Of a stretch of DNA of 64,000 bases, positions 41,477 to 51,538 are shown in pieces. The position numbers and the translations under genes were made by a program. The stretch's first letter is position 1. Every line of letters begins with the position of its first letter. The notes beneath the pieces are model-generated. The model did not search any database. It was not told the DNA's origin and was given only the letters and a program-made list of their open reading frames with translations. Source of the DNA: Buttiauxella agrestis ATCC 33320. GTDB taxonomy: Bacteria; Pseudomonadota; Gammaproteobacteria; Enterobacterales; Enterobacteriaceae. Location: assembly GCA_024169445.1 (NCBI GenBank), contig JALKFA010000001.1, forward strand, positions 310,001 to 374,000, written 5' to 3'.

Positions 41477-42757
41477 TTATAATGACAGGAACACCCCGGC
41501 AATTGTCGCACTCATCAGGTTAGACAAGGTACCTGCTGCTACAGCCTTCAGGCCAAGCTGAGCAATATCGTGACGGCGGTTTGGAGCCATGCTTCCCAGG
41601 CCACCAATCAGGATAGCGATAGAAGAAAGGTTAGCAAAACCACACAGCGCGAAGGAAATAATGGCTTTGGTGTGATCTGAAAGAACTTGCAGGCCTGCTG
41701 CCGCAACGGTGGCGTCATCTTTCAGGTATTCCCCGAAGTTCAGGTAGGCGACAAATTCGTTGATGATCAGTTTTTGGCCGATGAAGGAACCCGCAACGTT
41801 AGCTTCGCTCCATGGCACACCGATAACCCACGCCAGCGGTGAGAACACCCAACCAAGGATCAGTTCCATCGACAGTTGCGGGTAGTTAAACAACCAGCCG
41901 CCAATGCCAGAAAGCATCCCGTTCAGTAAGGCAATCAGAGCCACAAACGCCAGCAACATTGCGCCTACGTTTAGAGCCAACTGCATACCCGAAGCTGCAC
42001 CTGATGCCGCAGCATCCAGCACGTTCGCTGGGCGATCTGGATCATTTTTCATGGATTCCAGCTCTGGTGCATCGTTTGGTGTTTCTGTTTCAGGCAGGAT
42101 GATTTTTGCAAACAGTAAACCGCCGGGTGCCGCCATGAAGGATGCTGCAATCAGATATTCTAGCGGTACGCCCATTTGTGCGTAACCGGCCAACACGGAA
42201 CCTGCCACGGATGCCAAACCACCACACATGACGGCGAAAAGTTCTGAACGCGTCATGGTCGCGATATAAGGACGGACCACCAGCGGAGCTTCAGTCTGGC
42301 CAACAAAGATGTTGGCTGTCGCAGACAGGGATTCAGTGCGAGAGGTTTTCAGCAACTTACGCAGGCCGCCGCCGAGAACACGAATCACTAACTGCATGAT
42401 GCCCAAGTAGTAAAGCACTGCAATCAGTGAGGAAAAGAAGACAATGATTGGCAGAACGCGCAGGGCAAATACAAAGCCGCCGCCGCCAAAGACTTCGAAC
42501 ATTTTGTCCGAAACCAGGCCACCAAACAGGAAGGAAATACCGGCGTTACCGTAAGCGATAACGTTAGCGACACCTTCAGACATGGCCAACAGAACTTTAC
42601 GACCGACCGGAACATACAGGATAAGAGCACCGATGCCGACCTGGATAATCCATGCGCCCAGAACAGTGCGAAGATTAATCGCTTTGCGATGACTGGAAAG
42701 TAAAACGGCGATCAGCAGCAGAACGATCATGCCGATCAATCCCATGAAGAGTTGCAT
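41477..42757 (-). CDS. NupC-family concentrative nucleoside transporter
   Basis: Inner-membrane nucleoside:H+ or Na+ symporter of the CNT family, 426 residues with about ten hydrophobic segments. The Gate and core motifs [13 protein letters not shown] and [13 protein letters not shown] are typical. It resembles E. coli NupX/PsuT-like CNT proteins more than the shorter NupC. I use the ATG at 42757 ([12 protein letters not shown]). It lies directly upstream of deoC where E. coli has yjjI-yjjW, so uptake and breakdown of nucleosides are adjacent. A CRP-like site lies at 42896. Confidence 0.93.
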   Translation of the reverse strand: MQLFMGLIGMIVLLLIAVLLSSHRKAINLRTVLGAWIIQVGIGALILYVPVGRKVLLAMSEGVANVIAYGNAGISFLFGGLVSDKMFEVFGGGGFVFALRVLPIIVFFSSLIAVLYYLGIMQLVIRVLGGGLRKLLKTSRTESLSATANIFVGQTEAPLVVRPYIATMTRSELFAVMCGGLASVAGSVLAGYAQMGVPLEYLIAASFMAAPGGLLFAKIILPETETPNDAPELESMKNDPDRPANVLDAAASGAASGMQLALNVGAMLLAFVALIALLNGMLSGIGGWLFNYPQLSMELILGWVFSPLAWVIGVPWSEANVAGSFIGQKLIINEFVAYLNFGEYLKDDATVAAAGLQVLSDHTKAIISFALCGFANLSSIAILIGGLGSMAPNRRHDIAQLGLKAVAAGTLSNLMSATIAGVFLSL

Positions 42758-42895
42758 ACAGAATCCCTGTGTATTAGTTGATAAAAGTGAAAGCGAGCTA
42801 AAAACCGACAACTGGCGGGATTATAACGGCAGGGAAGCCAGCAAATGGAACGGCAATCACGTATTTATACACATTCATGGAAACGTTTATCTTAT

Positions 42896-42918
42896 AAGGT
42901 GAGCTGGATCACATTTTG
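42896..42918. promoter_or_regulatory. CRP-like site upstream of the nucleoside transporter
   Basis: AAGGTGAGCTGGATCACATTTT fits the 22-bp CRP consensus well (GGTGA-N6-TCACA). It lies about 140 bases upstream of the transporter start and just before the yjjV stop codon. Confidence 0.65.
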
Positions 42919-42925
42919 TTACTGA

Positions 42926-43705
42926 CTATTTCAGATTGAATAATTCATTGCAGTTATGAATGAAAGTATCTGCGATAACATCCGCAGGTTCAGAACGGAG
43001 AGAACAAAGGGTTTGAAAAACCTCAACAATGCGTTCCGGACGATTAGCCTGTCCTTGCCAGCCATTGAGTGGCATATCGGGCGCATCCGTTTCCAGCACC
43101 AACGCGCTGAGCGGTAGTTGCGCCATCACATCGCGCGTTTTGCTGGCTCGCGGATAGGTTATGGTTCCCCCCACCCCAATCTTGTAGCCCAATGCCACAA
43201 AACGTTCAGCCTGTTGCAGGCTGCCCGAAAAACCATGCACCACACCGGCTCGCGGTAAATCGTGGCGTTTTAAATGGGCAGCGAGTTTGTCGTGGGTACG
43301 ACGTGAATGAAGGATGACCGGCAAATCATAACGTTTTGCCAGCTTTAACTGCGCATCGAGCATCGCTTCTTGTTTCTCAAAAAGCGGATTATCCATATAG
43401 AGATCAAGACCGATCTCGCCAATTGCCACAAGCTTTTTCGGACGTTGTTGCAGATGATGTTCCAGCAACGCCAGTGACGCATCCTGGTGTTTGTGAATCA
43501 CAATCGGGTGCAAGCCCAGCGCGGCATACAACGGCGGATAATTGTCGGCCAGAGCCAGAACGACACCAAAGCGCTCGGCTTCAATGGCTGGAACGATAAT
43601 TTTTTCGACACCCGCTTGTGCAGCAAGCGCCAGACTACTGGCTTCGTTATTGCTAAACGGCGGGAAGTCGAAGTGACAATGCGTATCGTAAAAAGTCATT
43701 GTCAC
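42926..43705 (-). CDS. yjjV: TatD-family metal-dependent hydrolase YjjV
   Basis: A 259-residue TIM-barrel hydrolase of the TatD family, possibly a DNase. The metal ligands THCHFDF at the start, GEIGLD, ILHSR, VVHGFSG and ETDAPDMP are all present. I favour the GTG at 43705, because GAGGG lies six bases upstream; an ATG at 43699 is the alternative. The GTGA start overlaps the yjjU stop codon. Confidence 0.94.
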   Translation of the reverse strand: MTMTFYDTHCHFDFPPFSNNEASSLALAAQAGVEKIIVPAIEAERFGVVLALADNYPPLYAALGLHPIVIHKHQDASLALLEHHLQQRPKKLVAIGEIGLDLYMDNPLFEKQEAMLDAQLKLAKRYDLPVILHSRRTHDKLAAHLKRHDLPRAGVVHGFSGSLQQAERFVALGYKIGVGGTITYPRASKTRDVMAQLPLSALVLETDAPDMPLNGWQGQANRPERIVEVFQTLCSLRSEPADVIADTFIHNCNELFNLK

Positions 43706-44775
43706 GCCGTACCCTCATTATTAAAGGTGGAATCGTTCGCCTCTGGGGTTTCAATCACCGCCTGAGATAAAGGCTCATGCGTCACGATTCCCGGCGCAAC
43801 CACAACCGGGCCTGGCACGATAATACGCGGATGATGGCGTTTTATCGGCGGTTGAGCCGCCAGCAGTTTACCCACAGTAGCAAGGAAATAGCGCCCGCAT
43901 AAACGGCCCGTTTTATAGTCCGTATTCAGCGCGGGCATTCGGCTGCCAAGCGCCATGCTCATCAGTGGCTTCGGCGGATAGATTTCGAAAATACGCAGTT
44001 TGCCCGGTGGCTTTTCAATAAAATTCTGTATCTCACGATAACTTGCCTCGTGATGTTTCACCAAATGGAGCAACGGTTGCAGGCTGCTATCGCCAAGCCA
44101 GCGCTCCATGCGTTTAAACCATTCAGGCGTGTAATACATTTGCGAAGGAACAGTACGGATAACCACCAACGTATCAGCCCCCAGGCGCACGGCTTCGCGA
44201 ACCGGAATCGCATCGCTTATTCCACCATCCTGATAACCGATGCCATCAATCTCTACCCCGCTACGGTAAAAACCCGGGATGGCGCTGGAGGCTTTGAGGA
44301 TATTCAGCCAACTTGTGCTGTTCGGCGAAAAGTAACCTGGGGTGTAATCATCACTGCGACAGGCGCACATATAGAACGCTTTACCGGACTCAAACAGTTT
44401 TTCCGCGCTCGACATTGAGAGCGGAATTTTTGACGATGTGGCCTCAACCAGCCAGTCGAGATCGATAAGATGCCCGCCACGCACAAAGCGCAGAGGATCA
44501 AAAAATTCACGGGTCGTGGTAAAACGGGTGATCACTCTTCTGGCATAACCAGGCTGGTGACAAACATAAGCGGAAAGGTTTTGCGCACCCGCGGAGGTGC
44601 CTAAGAAGAGATCGAACGGGTTGAAGTTAGCGCGCATAAACTCGTCCAGCACGCCGGCTGTAAATATCCCACGCTGCCCGCCACCTTCACAAATAATGGC
44701 GAGTTTTCCTGGACGAAACGTTGGAAGCGCAAGCGGCGCAATGTTGCCGAGCGTTACGGGTATTCTTTGTCCCAC
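43702..44775 (-). CDS. yjjU: Patatin-like phospholipase YjjU
   Basis: A 357-residue protein with the patatin lipase fold: oxyanion loop GGGQRG (31-36), nucleophile Ser61 in GTSAG, and catalytic Asp in GYQDGGISDAIP. The lipid substrate is unknown. It is coupled to yjjV by a four-base overlap, as in E. coli. Confidence 0.95.
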   Translation of the reverse strand: MGQRIPVTLGNIAPLALPTFRPGKLAIICEGGGQRGIFTAGVLDEFMRANFNPFDLFLGTSAGAQNLSAYVCHQPGYARRVITRFTTTREFFDPLRFVRGGHLIDLDWLVEATSSKIPLSMSSAEKLFESGKAFYMCACRSDDYTPGYFSPNSTSWLNILKASSAIPGFYRSGVEIDGIGYQDGGISDAIPVREAVRLGADTLVVIRTVPSQMYYTPEWFKRMERWLGDSSLQPLLHLVKHHEASYREIQNFIEKPPGKLRIFEIYPPKPLMSMALGSRMPALNTDYKTGRLCGRYFLATVGKLLAAQPPIKRHHPRIIVPGPVVVAPGIVTHEPLSQAVIETPEANDSTFNNEGTA

Positions 44776-44836
44776 CCTGCTTTCCTTAATCTAAAGGATA
44801 TTTATTATTGGTTATTTGTTAGTCGCTTAAAAACGC

Positions 44837-44864
44837 GAGAGCCAGTCTAAATAGACTGGCTCTC
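44837..44864 (-). terminator. Terminator after ytjA
   Basis: GAGAGCCAGTCTA (44837-44849) and TAGACTGGCTCTC (44852-44864) form a 13-bp perfect inverted repeat. Minus-strand transcripts then enter GCGTTTTTAA, so it terminates ytjA leftward. Confidence 0.85.
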
Positions 44865-44900
44865 TGGTCTGTCTCTAATGGTTATAGCACGTAAAAATCG

Positions 44901-45062
44901 CTATGGGCGTTTTCGGCCCATAAACAGGCTAACCAGGAACAGAATAATACCTACCACAAAGACAATTTTTGCAGCACCTGCCGCAGTACCCGCAAGAGTA
45001 CCAAAACCCAGAGCTGCTGCAATCAACGCAATGACCAGAAAAATAATGCCCCAACGAAACAT
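44901..45062 (-). CDS. ytjA: Small membrane protein YtjA (DUF1328)
   Basis: A 53-residue protein, [20 protein letters not shown] followed by a second hydrophobic helix and the basic end MGRKRP. It is nearly identical to E. coli YtjA and belongs to the UPF0391/DUF1328 family of unknown function. The start at 45062 follows AAGGAGAGGCTT. The frame is open further upstream but those residues are not family-like. Adjacent to osmY, suggesting a stress role. Confidence 0.95.
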   Translation of the reverse strand: MFRWGIIFLVIALIAAALGFGTLAGTAAGAAKIVFVVGIILFLVSLFMGRKRP

Positions 45063-45206
45063 AAGCCTCTCCTTAACCATAGTGAACCCGAATCGCTTCT
45101 GGATGGGTGCGGGATGCGCACTCATTGGCGATATTTGGTATTGATGTTGCTTACTTGGTTACTGACTCCCCCGGCATAACCAGAGGAGAAAGTTTCGATT
45201 GATCGG

Positions 45207-45824
45207 TTACTTCACTTTCAGGTCGTTTTTGACGCTTTTAACGCCATCAACTGCTTTGGCAACACTTTCAGCCCGCTCGGACTGCGCGCTTGATTCCACA
45301 GTACCCGATAGCTGGACTACACCTTCGGTGGTTTCAACTTTCACATGGCGCGAAGGCACGATGTCGTCTGCTAAAAGTTTAGCTTTAATTTCGCTGGTGG
45401 TAGCAGTATCGCCTGCATAACCGCTGACTGATTTATCGGCCCCGTCACGCACATGCAGTTTGTCGCTGACAGAAGAGACCCCTTCCACGCCTTTGGCAAC
45501 TGTTACGGCCTGCTCAGCCTGCGCCTGGCTTTCAACGAACCCACTTAACGTGACGATTTTTTTGTCGGTTTTCACTGAGATATCGGTACTTTTAATATCT
45601 TTGTGATCGACCAGGGCGGCTTTCACTTTCGCAGTGATAGCGCTGTCATCCATGAAATTACCGACGTCTTTTACGGAGCTATCAATTTTTTCGCCTGCTG
45701 TGTCCGCTGTCGATTCGGTTTTGTTAAGCATCTTGTCTTCTGCTAAAGCGCTACCGCTTGCCAGCACAGAGCCAAGAACAACAGCTAACAGAGTTTTAGA
45801 AATCTTAGTCGTAGTCATAGTCAT
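45207..45824 (-). CDS. osmY: Osmotically induced periplasmic protein OsmY
   Basis: Periplasmic stress protein and chaperone, made under hyperosmosis and in stationary phase in E. coli. The 205 residues begin with a signal peptide ending GSALA at about 28. Two BON domains follow (about 58-125 and 137-203), each with the pattern [15 protein letters not shown]...[24 protein letters not shown]. Slightly longer than the E. coli protein of 201 residues. Confidence 0.96.
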   Translation of the reverse strand: MTMTTTKISKTLLAVVLGSVLASGSALAEDKMLNKTESTADTAGEKIDSSVKDVGNFMDDSAITAKVKAALVDHKDIKSTDISVKTDKKIVTLSGFVESQAQAEQAVTVAKGVEGVSSVSDKLHVRDGADKSVSGYAGDTATTSEIKAKLLADDIVPSRHVKVETTEGVVQLSGTVESSAQSERAESVAKAVDGVKSVKNDLKVK

Positions 45825-46166
45825 CGATTAATTCCTATAGTTTTGCTCACAATTTGAGCACAAGCCTTAACGTAACGGCTTTCCTTAAACCTCAGGCCAA
45901 GTGTTACGGCCCAAAAATTTTCCGTTCAGTTTTTAATAACGCCAATAAAAATTAGAGTGGATGAACCCGCCAGAAAGCTTCGTTTACATGGCATATTCGA
46001 CCAACCAATTTGTCACTGGTTTGTTAAATATAGACAACAATCACAGATTTGCATGGTGTGAATGGAGGAACGTAAGGAAAATGCAGGAAATTAAGAACAA
46101 TCCGTAAGGGATTAATAAGACGGGAAAAGTAGCAGGACGCGACGACTGCCGCGCCCTGAGAGGGGA
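45825..46166. other. Intergenic region osmY-prfC
   Basis: No gene is seen in these 342 bases. The osmY promoter must lie here. A short palindrome TGCTCA-N5-TGAGCA is at 45844-45860, about 20 bases upstream of the osmY start, and could be an operator. The left part (45950-46166) shows no motif I can name. Confidence 0.5.
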
Positions 46167-47756
46167 TTAGTGCTCGCGAGTTTTACGGAACGTCACTTCC
46201 GGGTAACGATCTTGCGTCAGGTTCAAGTTCACCATAGTTGGAGCGATATAAGCGAGGTTGTCGCCGCCATCAAGAGCCAATTGCATTTCGTTTTTCCGTT
46301 TGAATTCTTCAAACTTCTTCACGTCAGTGCTTTCAACCCAACGCGCTGTCGAAACGTTGACGGATTCGTAAATCGCTTCAACGTTGTATTCACTCTTCAG
46401 ACGCGCCACAACCACATCAAACTGCAGCACACCGACCGCACCCACAATCAAATCGTTGTTGGCGATTGGGCGGAATACCTGTACCGCGCCCTCTTCAGAA
46501 AGCTGTACCAGGCCTTTGAGCAACTGCTTCTGCTTCAATGGATCACGCAGACGAATACGACGGAACAGTTCCGGTGCGAAGTTCGGAATACCGGTGAACT
46601 TCATCATTTCGCCCTGGGTGAAGGTATCACCAATTTGAATGGTGCCGTGGTTGTGCAGGCCGATGATATCGCCAGGGAAGGCTTCTTCAACGTGCGAACG
46701 GTCACCCGCCATAAAGGTCAGCGCATCAGAAATCACCACGTCTTTACCGGTACGAACCTGGCGCAGCTTCATGCCTTTTTCGTACTTGCCGGAAACCACA
46801 CGCATGAAAGCCACACGGTCACGGTGTTTCGGGTCCATGTTGGCCTGAATCTTAAACACGAAACCGGTGAATTTATCTTCAGCCGCTTCTACTACACGCG
46901 TATCAGTTTTGCGTGGCATTGGCGCCGGAGCCCACTCGACCAGGCCGTCCAGCATATGGTCAACACCGAAGTTACCCAATGCTGTACCGAAGAACACCGG
47001 AGTCAGTTCGCCTTCAAGGAACAACTCACGGTCAAATTCGTGGGAAGCACCTTGTACCAGTTCCAGTTCGTCACGCAGCTGTGCTGCTAGTTCTTCACCT
47101 ACCGCCACATCCAGATCAGGGTTGTTTAACCCTTTCACGATACGCACTTCCTGGATGGTGTGACCTTTACCGGTCTGGTACAGATAAGTTTCGTCTTTAT
47201 AGAGGTGATAAACACCTTTAAATAGCTTGCCGCAGCCGATTGGCCAGGTGATAGGTGAACAGGCAATTTTCAGCTCGCGTTCAACTTCATCCATCACTTC
47301 CATTGGGTCACGGATGTCGCGGTCAAGTTTGTTCATAAAAGTGAGGATTGGCGTATCGCGCAGACGGGTAACTTCCATCAGCTTACGGGTACGATCTTCA
47401 ACACCTTTCGCGGCATCAATAACCATCAAACAGCAGTCAACCGCGGTCAGCGTACGATAAGTATCTTCGGAGAAGTCTTCGTGCCCTGGGGTGTCCAGCA
47501 GGTTAACCAGGCTGTCGCGATACGGGAACTGCATGACGGAGGTGGTAATCGAGATACCACGCTGCTTTTCCATTTCCATCCAGTCAGATTTTGCATGCTG
47601 GTTGGAGCCACGGCCTTTTACCGTACCCGCAGTTTGAATCGCCTGTCCGAACAGCAACACTTTTTCCGTGATGGTCGTTTTACCGGCATCGGGGTGAGAA
47701 ATGATCGCAAAAGTGCGGCGTTTCCCCACTTCTTGCAAAAAAGGAGACAAAGTCAT
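46167..47756 (-). CDS. prfC: Peptide chain release factor 3
   Basis: Ribosomal GTPase that recycles RF1 and RF2 after termination. The 529 residues equal the E. coli length from the chosen ATG at 47756 ([18 protein letters not shown]). The P-loop SHPDAGKTT is at 20-28, DTPGHEDF is G3 and NKLDR is G4. The frame extends 15 codons further upstream without similarity. Confidence 0.98.
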   Translation of the reverse strand: MTLSPFLQEVGKRRTFAIISHPDAGKTTITEKVLLFGQAIQTAGTVKGRGSNQHAKSDWMEMEKQRGISITTSVMQFPYRDSLVNLLDTPGHEDFSEDTYRTLTAVDCCLMVIDAAKGVEDRTRKLMEVTRLRDTPILTFMNKLDRDIRDPMEVMDEVERELKIACSPITWPIGCGKLFKGVYHLYKDETYLYQTGKGHTIQEVRIVKGLNNPDLDVAVGEELAAQLRDELELVQGASHEFDRELFLEGELTPVFFGTALGNFGVDHMLDGLVEWAPAPMPRKTDTRVVEAAEDKFTGFVFKIQANMDPKHRDRVAFMRVVSGKYEKGMKLRQVRTGKDVVISDALTFMAGDRSHVEEAFPGDIIGLHNHGTIQIGDTFTQGEMMKFTGIPNFAPELFRRIRLRDPLKQKQLLKGLVQLSEEGAVQVFRPIANNDLIVGAVGVLQFDVVVARLKSEYNVEAIYESVNVSTARWVESTDVKKFEEFKRKNEMQLALDGGDNLAYIAPTMVNLNLTQDRYPEVTFRKTREH

Positions 47757-47867
47757 AATGAATTCTTCTGTGAATTGCGCACAGGCGTAACTGCGCGGCA
47801 AATGAACGTTACCTGGCGGCTATTTTACCCATCAGGTCAGGTTTAACAATCAGCTGTGATGCAATCA

Positions 47868-48542
47868 TCAATTACACAACAATCGCTCCAGTTCATTTAG
47901 TGTGGTCACTTCCCAGGTCGGTGAGATGCCTTCCGGTAAGCTTCGTCCGTGGGCGTTGAGCCAGCAGGTGGCAATTCCTGCATTCATGCCGCCCAGAATA
48001 TCTGATTCTGCGGTGTCGCCAACCATCATGACGCGGTCGCGCGGCGGATGGCCCATTTGCTCAAAGGTGTAATCAAAAATCTTACGATCGGGTTTCGCGA
48101 CACCGACCAGTTCGGAAATCACCAGCAAATCGAAATAATCGCGCAGACCCGTGCGTTCCAGGCGGATTTGCTGCAGCGCAGTAAAACCGTTGGTGATAAT
48201 ACCGATTTTTACTTTATCTTTTAACGCATTAAGCAGCGAAACAGCACCGGGCAACGGCACACAAATTTCGGCCATAGCATTGAGAAACGCAGCGTTCAGG
48301 TCACCCGCAGGCACCGACAATCTTTCCGACCAGCCCAGAAAACGCTGATGCTGTAACTGAAGCGCGCTAATAGCACCGTTCTGATAATCGACCCACAAAG
48401 GTTTGTTAACAGCCTGGTAATCCTGGAAATCTTCAGCGGTAAACGTCACGCTATAATCGAGAAACATCCGCTGTAAGCCGCCGAACGCGTCAAAGGTAAA
48501 CAGCGTTTCGTCAGCATCAAATAAAATCCAGTCCCAGTTCAT
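47868..48542 (-). CDS. yjjG: Pyrimidine 5'-nucleotidase YjjG
   Basis: HAD-family house-cleaning phosphatase that dephosphorylates dUMP, dTMP and non-canonical pyrimidine nucleotides. It has 224 residues. Motif I is FDADET (Asp9, Asp11), motif II is [10 protein letters not shown] and motif III is [10 protein letters not shown] with VGDTAESDI. It lies downstream of rimI, as in E. coli. Confidence 0.95.
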   Translation of the reverse strand: MNWDWILFDADETLFTFDAFGGLQRMFLDYSVTFTAEDFQDYQAVNKPLWVDYQNGAISALQLQHQRFLGWSERLSVPAGDLNAAFLNAMAEICVPLPGAVSLLNALKDKVKIGIITNGFTALQQIRLERTGLRDYFDLLVISELVGVAKPDRKIFDYTFEQMGHPPRDRVMMVGDTAESDILGGMNAGIATCWLNAHGRSLPEGISPTWEVTTLNELERLLCN

Positions 48543-48558
48543 TTACACACCTGTCGTT

Positions 48559-49002
48559 TCAGCCTAAAGGTAATGCCATGATGATGGCATCTTCCCGACC
48601 CTCTTTTGTGGGGTAATAGTTACGGCGAATCGTCGCCTCGTTAAAGCCCAGGCTTTCATACAGTGCAATCGCCGCCGTATTCGAGGCGCGCACTTCAAGC
48701 CACAGGGTAAACACATCTCGCGCTTCCAGCTCGCTGATTAAATGCTCCAGCAACTGGCGGCCCAAACCTTGTCGTTGGAAATCCGGGTCGACCGCAATAT
48801 TAAATAACGTCGCTTCATCCAGCACGACCTGCGTCACCGCAAACGCTGCCATTTTACCGTCAACATCGAGTCGTAAGTTCAAATAGCGTTCGCCCTCGTT
48901 ACTGGCGAAGGTTTTTTCACTCCATGGGAAAGCATGGCTGCGTTGTTCGATGGCGTAAGCCAGGCTCAAGTCACTGGTGTTGAGGGAAGAAATCGTGTTC
49001 AT
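48559..49002 (-). CDS. rimI: Ribosomal protein S18 alanine N-acetyltransferase RimI
   Basis: GNAT acetyltransferase that acetylates the N-terminal alanine of ribosomal protein S18. The 147 residues fit the E. coli length of 148 from the ATG at 49002 (MNTISSLNTSDLSLA). The acetyl-CoA loop is QRQGLGRQLLEHL, and SNTAAIALYESLGF is motif B. The start lies inside the 3' end of holD (32-base overlap). Confidence 0.96.
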   Translation of the reverse strand: MNTISSLNTSDLSLAYAIEQRSHAFPWSEKTFASNEGERYLNLRLDVDGKMAAFAVTQVVLDEATLFNIAVDPDFQRQGLGRQLLEHLISELEARDVFTLWLEVRASNTAAIALYESLGFNEATIRRNYYPTKEGREDAIIMALPLG

Positions 49003-49393
49003 GTTCGCAAATTTGTTGCCACAGCGCCTGTCTGGCAGCGCCATTATGATAAAGCTCGTTTAAATCCGGGGTCGCTAACTGCGCGCCAGAAATAGGGAGC
49101 GGTTCACTCACACCCAGTCGCCAGCTATTACAACGACTTTCACCTGGCAGCATTGCAGCTCGTTCCGGGGTCAGTTGCATAATCTGCTGTGCATCCAGAT
49201 TCAGGCTGCGCAAAACATCGCAAACGAAAGGATCGTTTAAGTCAGGAAGATCTTCGGCGATTATCAATAACTTAACGTTTTCATGCAGCGAGACCGCGAT
49301 TTCGCCCTGCAACGCAGCCGGGCGCCGCAGCTCCCACTGGGTGATGCCCAGCTGTTGTAACAACCAGTCACGTCGCAAAGGTATATGGGGCAT
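48971..49393 (-). CDS. holD: DNA polymerase III psi subunit HolD
   Basis: Psi subunit of the clamp-loader complex, bridging chi (HolC) and the gamma complex. The 140 residues compare with 137 in E. coli, with RRDWLLQQLGITQWELRRPAALQGE at the start and LWQQICEHEHDFFPQH at the end. I use the ATG at 49393. The frame extends 17 codons upstream without similarity. Overlaps rimI. Confidence 0.96.
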   Translation of the reverse strand: MPHIPLRRDWLLQQLGITQWELRRPAALQGEIAVSLHENVKLLIIAEDLPDLNDPFVCDVLRSLNLDAQQIMQLTPERAAMLPGESRCNSWRLGVSEPLPISGAQLATPDLNELYHNGAARQALWQQICEHEHDFFPQHQ

Positions 49394-49501
49394 AGCGAAA
49401 CCAGGTAGAGAGTGCCAATTGGGGCGCAAATATAGCAAATTCATCGAATGTGCGCCATTAAAGCTCTATAATCCCGGTTCTGATTTCCCAGGAGTAATTT
49501 G

Positions 49502-50533
49502 ATGACTGCGTTAACCCCGGCAAGTGAAGTGCTGCTGCGCCATAGCGATGATTTTACCGAGAGCCGCGTGCTGTTTGCCGGTGATTTACAAGACGACATG
49601 CCTGCCCGTTTCGAAACGGCAGCAAGTCGCGTCCATACCCAACAATTTCACCACTGGCAGGTATTGAGCGCTCAGATGGGCGAAGATGCACAATACGGCC
49701 TGGTGGCTGACGCCAGCAGCATTGGCGACTGCAATACATTAATTTATTACTGGCCGAAGAATAAGCCAGAAGCTCAGTTCCAGCTGATGAACATTTTATC
49801 GTTGATGCCAATTGGCAGCGATATTTTTGTCGTTGGTGAAAACCGTAGTGGTGTGCGCAGTGCTGAGCAGATGCTCGCCGAATTTAGCCCACTCAATAAA
49901 ATTGATAGCGCACGTCGTTGCGGTTTCTATCATGGTCGCCTGGAAAAACAGCCGCAGTTTGATGAGAATTCCTGGTGGGATGAGTATCAACACGAAAGCC
50001 TGACCGTAAAAACTCTGCCTGGCGTGTTTAGCCGTGACGGTCTGGACACTGGCAGTAAATTACTGCTTTCCACGCTGACACCGCACACCAAAGGCAAAGT
50101 GTTGGATGTCGGTTGCGGCGCAGGCGTGTTGGCGGTAACGCTTGCTAAGCATTCACCAAAAGTCCGTCTGACTTTGTGTGATGTTTCTGCACCAGCCGTT
50201 GCGGCAAGCCGTGCAACGCTTGCCGCCAACGAAATTGCAGGCGAAGTTATCGCCAGTAACGTCTATTCCGAAGTGAATGGCCGTTTCGACATGATTATCT
50301 CAAACCCACCGTTCCATGATGGTTTACAAACCAGCCTGGATGCGGCTCACCAGCTGATTCGTGGCGCAGTACGCCACCTGAATATGGGTGGTGAATTGCG
50401 TATCGTGGCGAACGCCTTCCTGGCGTATCCGGACGTGCTGGATGAAACCTTCGGCAACCACGAAGTTATCGCTCAGACAGGCCGTTTCAAAGTTTACCGC
50501 TCCGTTGTGATGCGTGGCGTGAAGAAGCGCTAA
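49502..50533 (+). CDS. rsmC: 16S rRNA m2G1207 methyltransferase RsmC
   Basis: Methylates G1207 of 16S rRNA in the 30S subunit. The 343 residues equal E. coli RsmC, with a degenerate N-terminal MTase-like domain and a catalytic C-terminal domain ([13 protein letters not shown], then [11 protein letters not shown]). The ATG at 49502 follows AGGAGTAATTTG; a TTG three bases earlier is in frame but less likely. It diverges from holD. Confidence 0.97.
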   Translation: MTALTPASEVLLRHSDDFTESRVLFAGDLQDDMPARFETAASRVHTQQFHHWQVLSAQMGEDAQYGLVADASSIGDCNTLIYYWPKNKPEAQFQLMNILSLMPIGSDIFVVGENRSGVRSAEQMLAEFSPLNKIDSARRCGFYHGRLEKQPQFDENSWWDEYQHESLTVKTLPGVFSRDGLDTGSKLLLSTLTPHTKGKVLDVGCGAGVLAVTLAKHSPKVRLTLCDVSAPAVAASRATLAANEIAGEVIASNVYSEVNGRFDMIISNPPFHDGLQTSLDAAHQLIRGAVRHLNMGGELRIVANAFLAYPDVLDETFGNHEVIAQTGRFKVYRSVVMRGVKKR

Positions 50534-50587
50534 CACGTTGTTGTGCCGCTTTTTGCAGCGATTAGAAAAGCGGCACTAAATTAACTG

Positions 50588-50615
50588 TTGACGACGCGCA
50601 GAAAACATCTAGAAT
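50588..50615 (+). promoter_or_regulatory. Promoter of the tRNA-Leu cluster
   Basis: TTGACG (50588-50593) and TAGAAT (50610-50615) are spaced by 16 bases. They are followed by a GC-rich discriminator GCGCCTCC, as expected for stringently controlled stable-RNA promoters. The first tRNA begins 38 bases later. Confidence 0.8.
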
Positions 50616-50653
50616 GCGCCTCCGTGGTTACAATACTTCGGTGTTGTGGGTAT

Positions 50654-50740
50654 GCGAAGGTGGCGGAATTGGTAGACGCGCTAGCTTCAGGTGTTAGTGT
50701 TCTTACGGACGTGAGGGTTCAAGTCCCTCTCTTCGCACCA
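50654..50740 (+). tRNA. leuQ: tRNA-Leu(CAG), first copy
   Basis: An 87-base class II tRNA with encoded CCA end. The anticodon loop TTCAGGT gives anticodon CAG. The T-loop TTCAAGT is flanked by GAGGG and CCCTC, and the variable arm is GTTC-ttac-GGAC. Location beside rsmC corresponds to leuQPV in E. coli. The assignment to Q, P or V is arbitrary. Confidence 0.97.
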
Positions 50741-50769
50741 TTAACCACGCAAGATATCGTTCGCACTGC

Positions 50770-50856
50770 GCGAAGGTGGCGGAATTGGTAGACGCGCTAG
50801 CTTCAGGTGTTAGTGTTCTTACGGACGTGAGGGTTCAAGTCCCTCTCTTCGCACCA
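50770..50856 (+). tRNA. leuP: tRNA-Leu(CAG), second copy
   Basis: Identical to the first copy over all 87 bases and separated from it by 29 bases. Part of one tandem transcript that must be cut by RNase E and RNase P. Confidence 0.97.
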
Positions 50857-50888
50857 ATGCGAAGGCGATATCAGATAAGATTTGATTT

Positions 50889-50975
50889 GCGAAGGTGGCG
50901 GAATTGGTAGACGCGCTAGCTTCAGGTGTTAGTGCTCTAACGGGCGTGAGGGTTCAAGTCCCTCTCTTCGCACCA
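50889..50975 (+). tRNA. leuV: tRNA-Leu(CAG), third copy with variant variable arm
   Basis: Same as the other copies except in the variable arm, GCTC-taac-GGGC in place of GTTC-ttac-GGAC. The U-A pair has become C-G, so pairing is kept. The anticodon is CAG and the CCA end is encoded. Confidence 0.97.
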
Positions 50976-51027
50976 ATTCTTATCACCCTCTTCTGGCTTC
51001 ACTCTCGTCATTCTCTGTTTCACATCC

Positions 51028-51267
51028 CTATTTCATAGCTTCCAGATTCATCATCACTAGCGCAAGCCCACTGGCAAATGCAACGCATGATGGCAACAAG
51101 ACAAAATGACGTAACCGTTTATGGTAGAGCATTGCCGTCGTCACCAATAATCCCAGCACAATCAGCACTCGCCACTGACTAAAAGAAAGATCCAGATACA
51201 ACAATGCGGCGACAATTCCTCCAGGTATCAACACTGCCCACGCACTTTCTAACTGCCGTTGTAACAT
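51028..51267 (-). CDS. Small inner-membrane protein, probably DUF1435
   Basis: A 79-residue protein with three hydrophobic segments (about 10-26, 33-49 and 56-74) separated by short basic loops (YHKRLRH). Similar proteins of the DUF1435 family occur near the leuQPV locus in other enterobacteria, as far as I recall. Function unknown. An AT-rich region with Fur-like TGATAA repeats lies just upstream (51288-51312). Confidence 0.7.
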   Translation of the reverse strand: MLQRQLESAWAVLIPGGIVAALLYLDLSFSQWRVLIVLGLLVTTAMLYHKRLRHFVLLPSCVAFASGLALVMMNLEAMK

Positions 51268-51538
51268 TATCTCTATCTCATCAATTGGTAATGATAACCA
51301 ATATCATATGATATAATTTCTCGTTTGTCAGCGCTTGTGTAGATTCTGTTTTACATTAGAAATGTTTAGCATTCCTGATCACCAGATGACATATATTCAT
51401 TAAGGTGATAGATTGAGCGACGATTAAAAATACATAATTAACAGTCAAATAATTTCCTTAAGAAATCACTTTCCTATCTATTTTTATAATATTATTCAAC
51501 AGCATAATGTTGAGTTCGAGTAAAAAGAACTATCTGAT

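Noticed and set aside
46170-47090. 306-codon frame opposite prfC
   Set aside because: Compositional shadow of prfC; His/Phe/Gln-rich text typical of antisense of highly expressed genes.
50588-50791. Open frame of 67 codons over the first tRNA-Leu
   Set aside because: It is translated across a tRNA gene and its promoter; no coding evidence.
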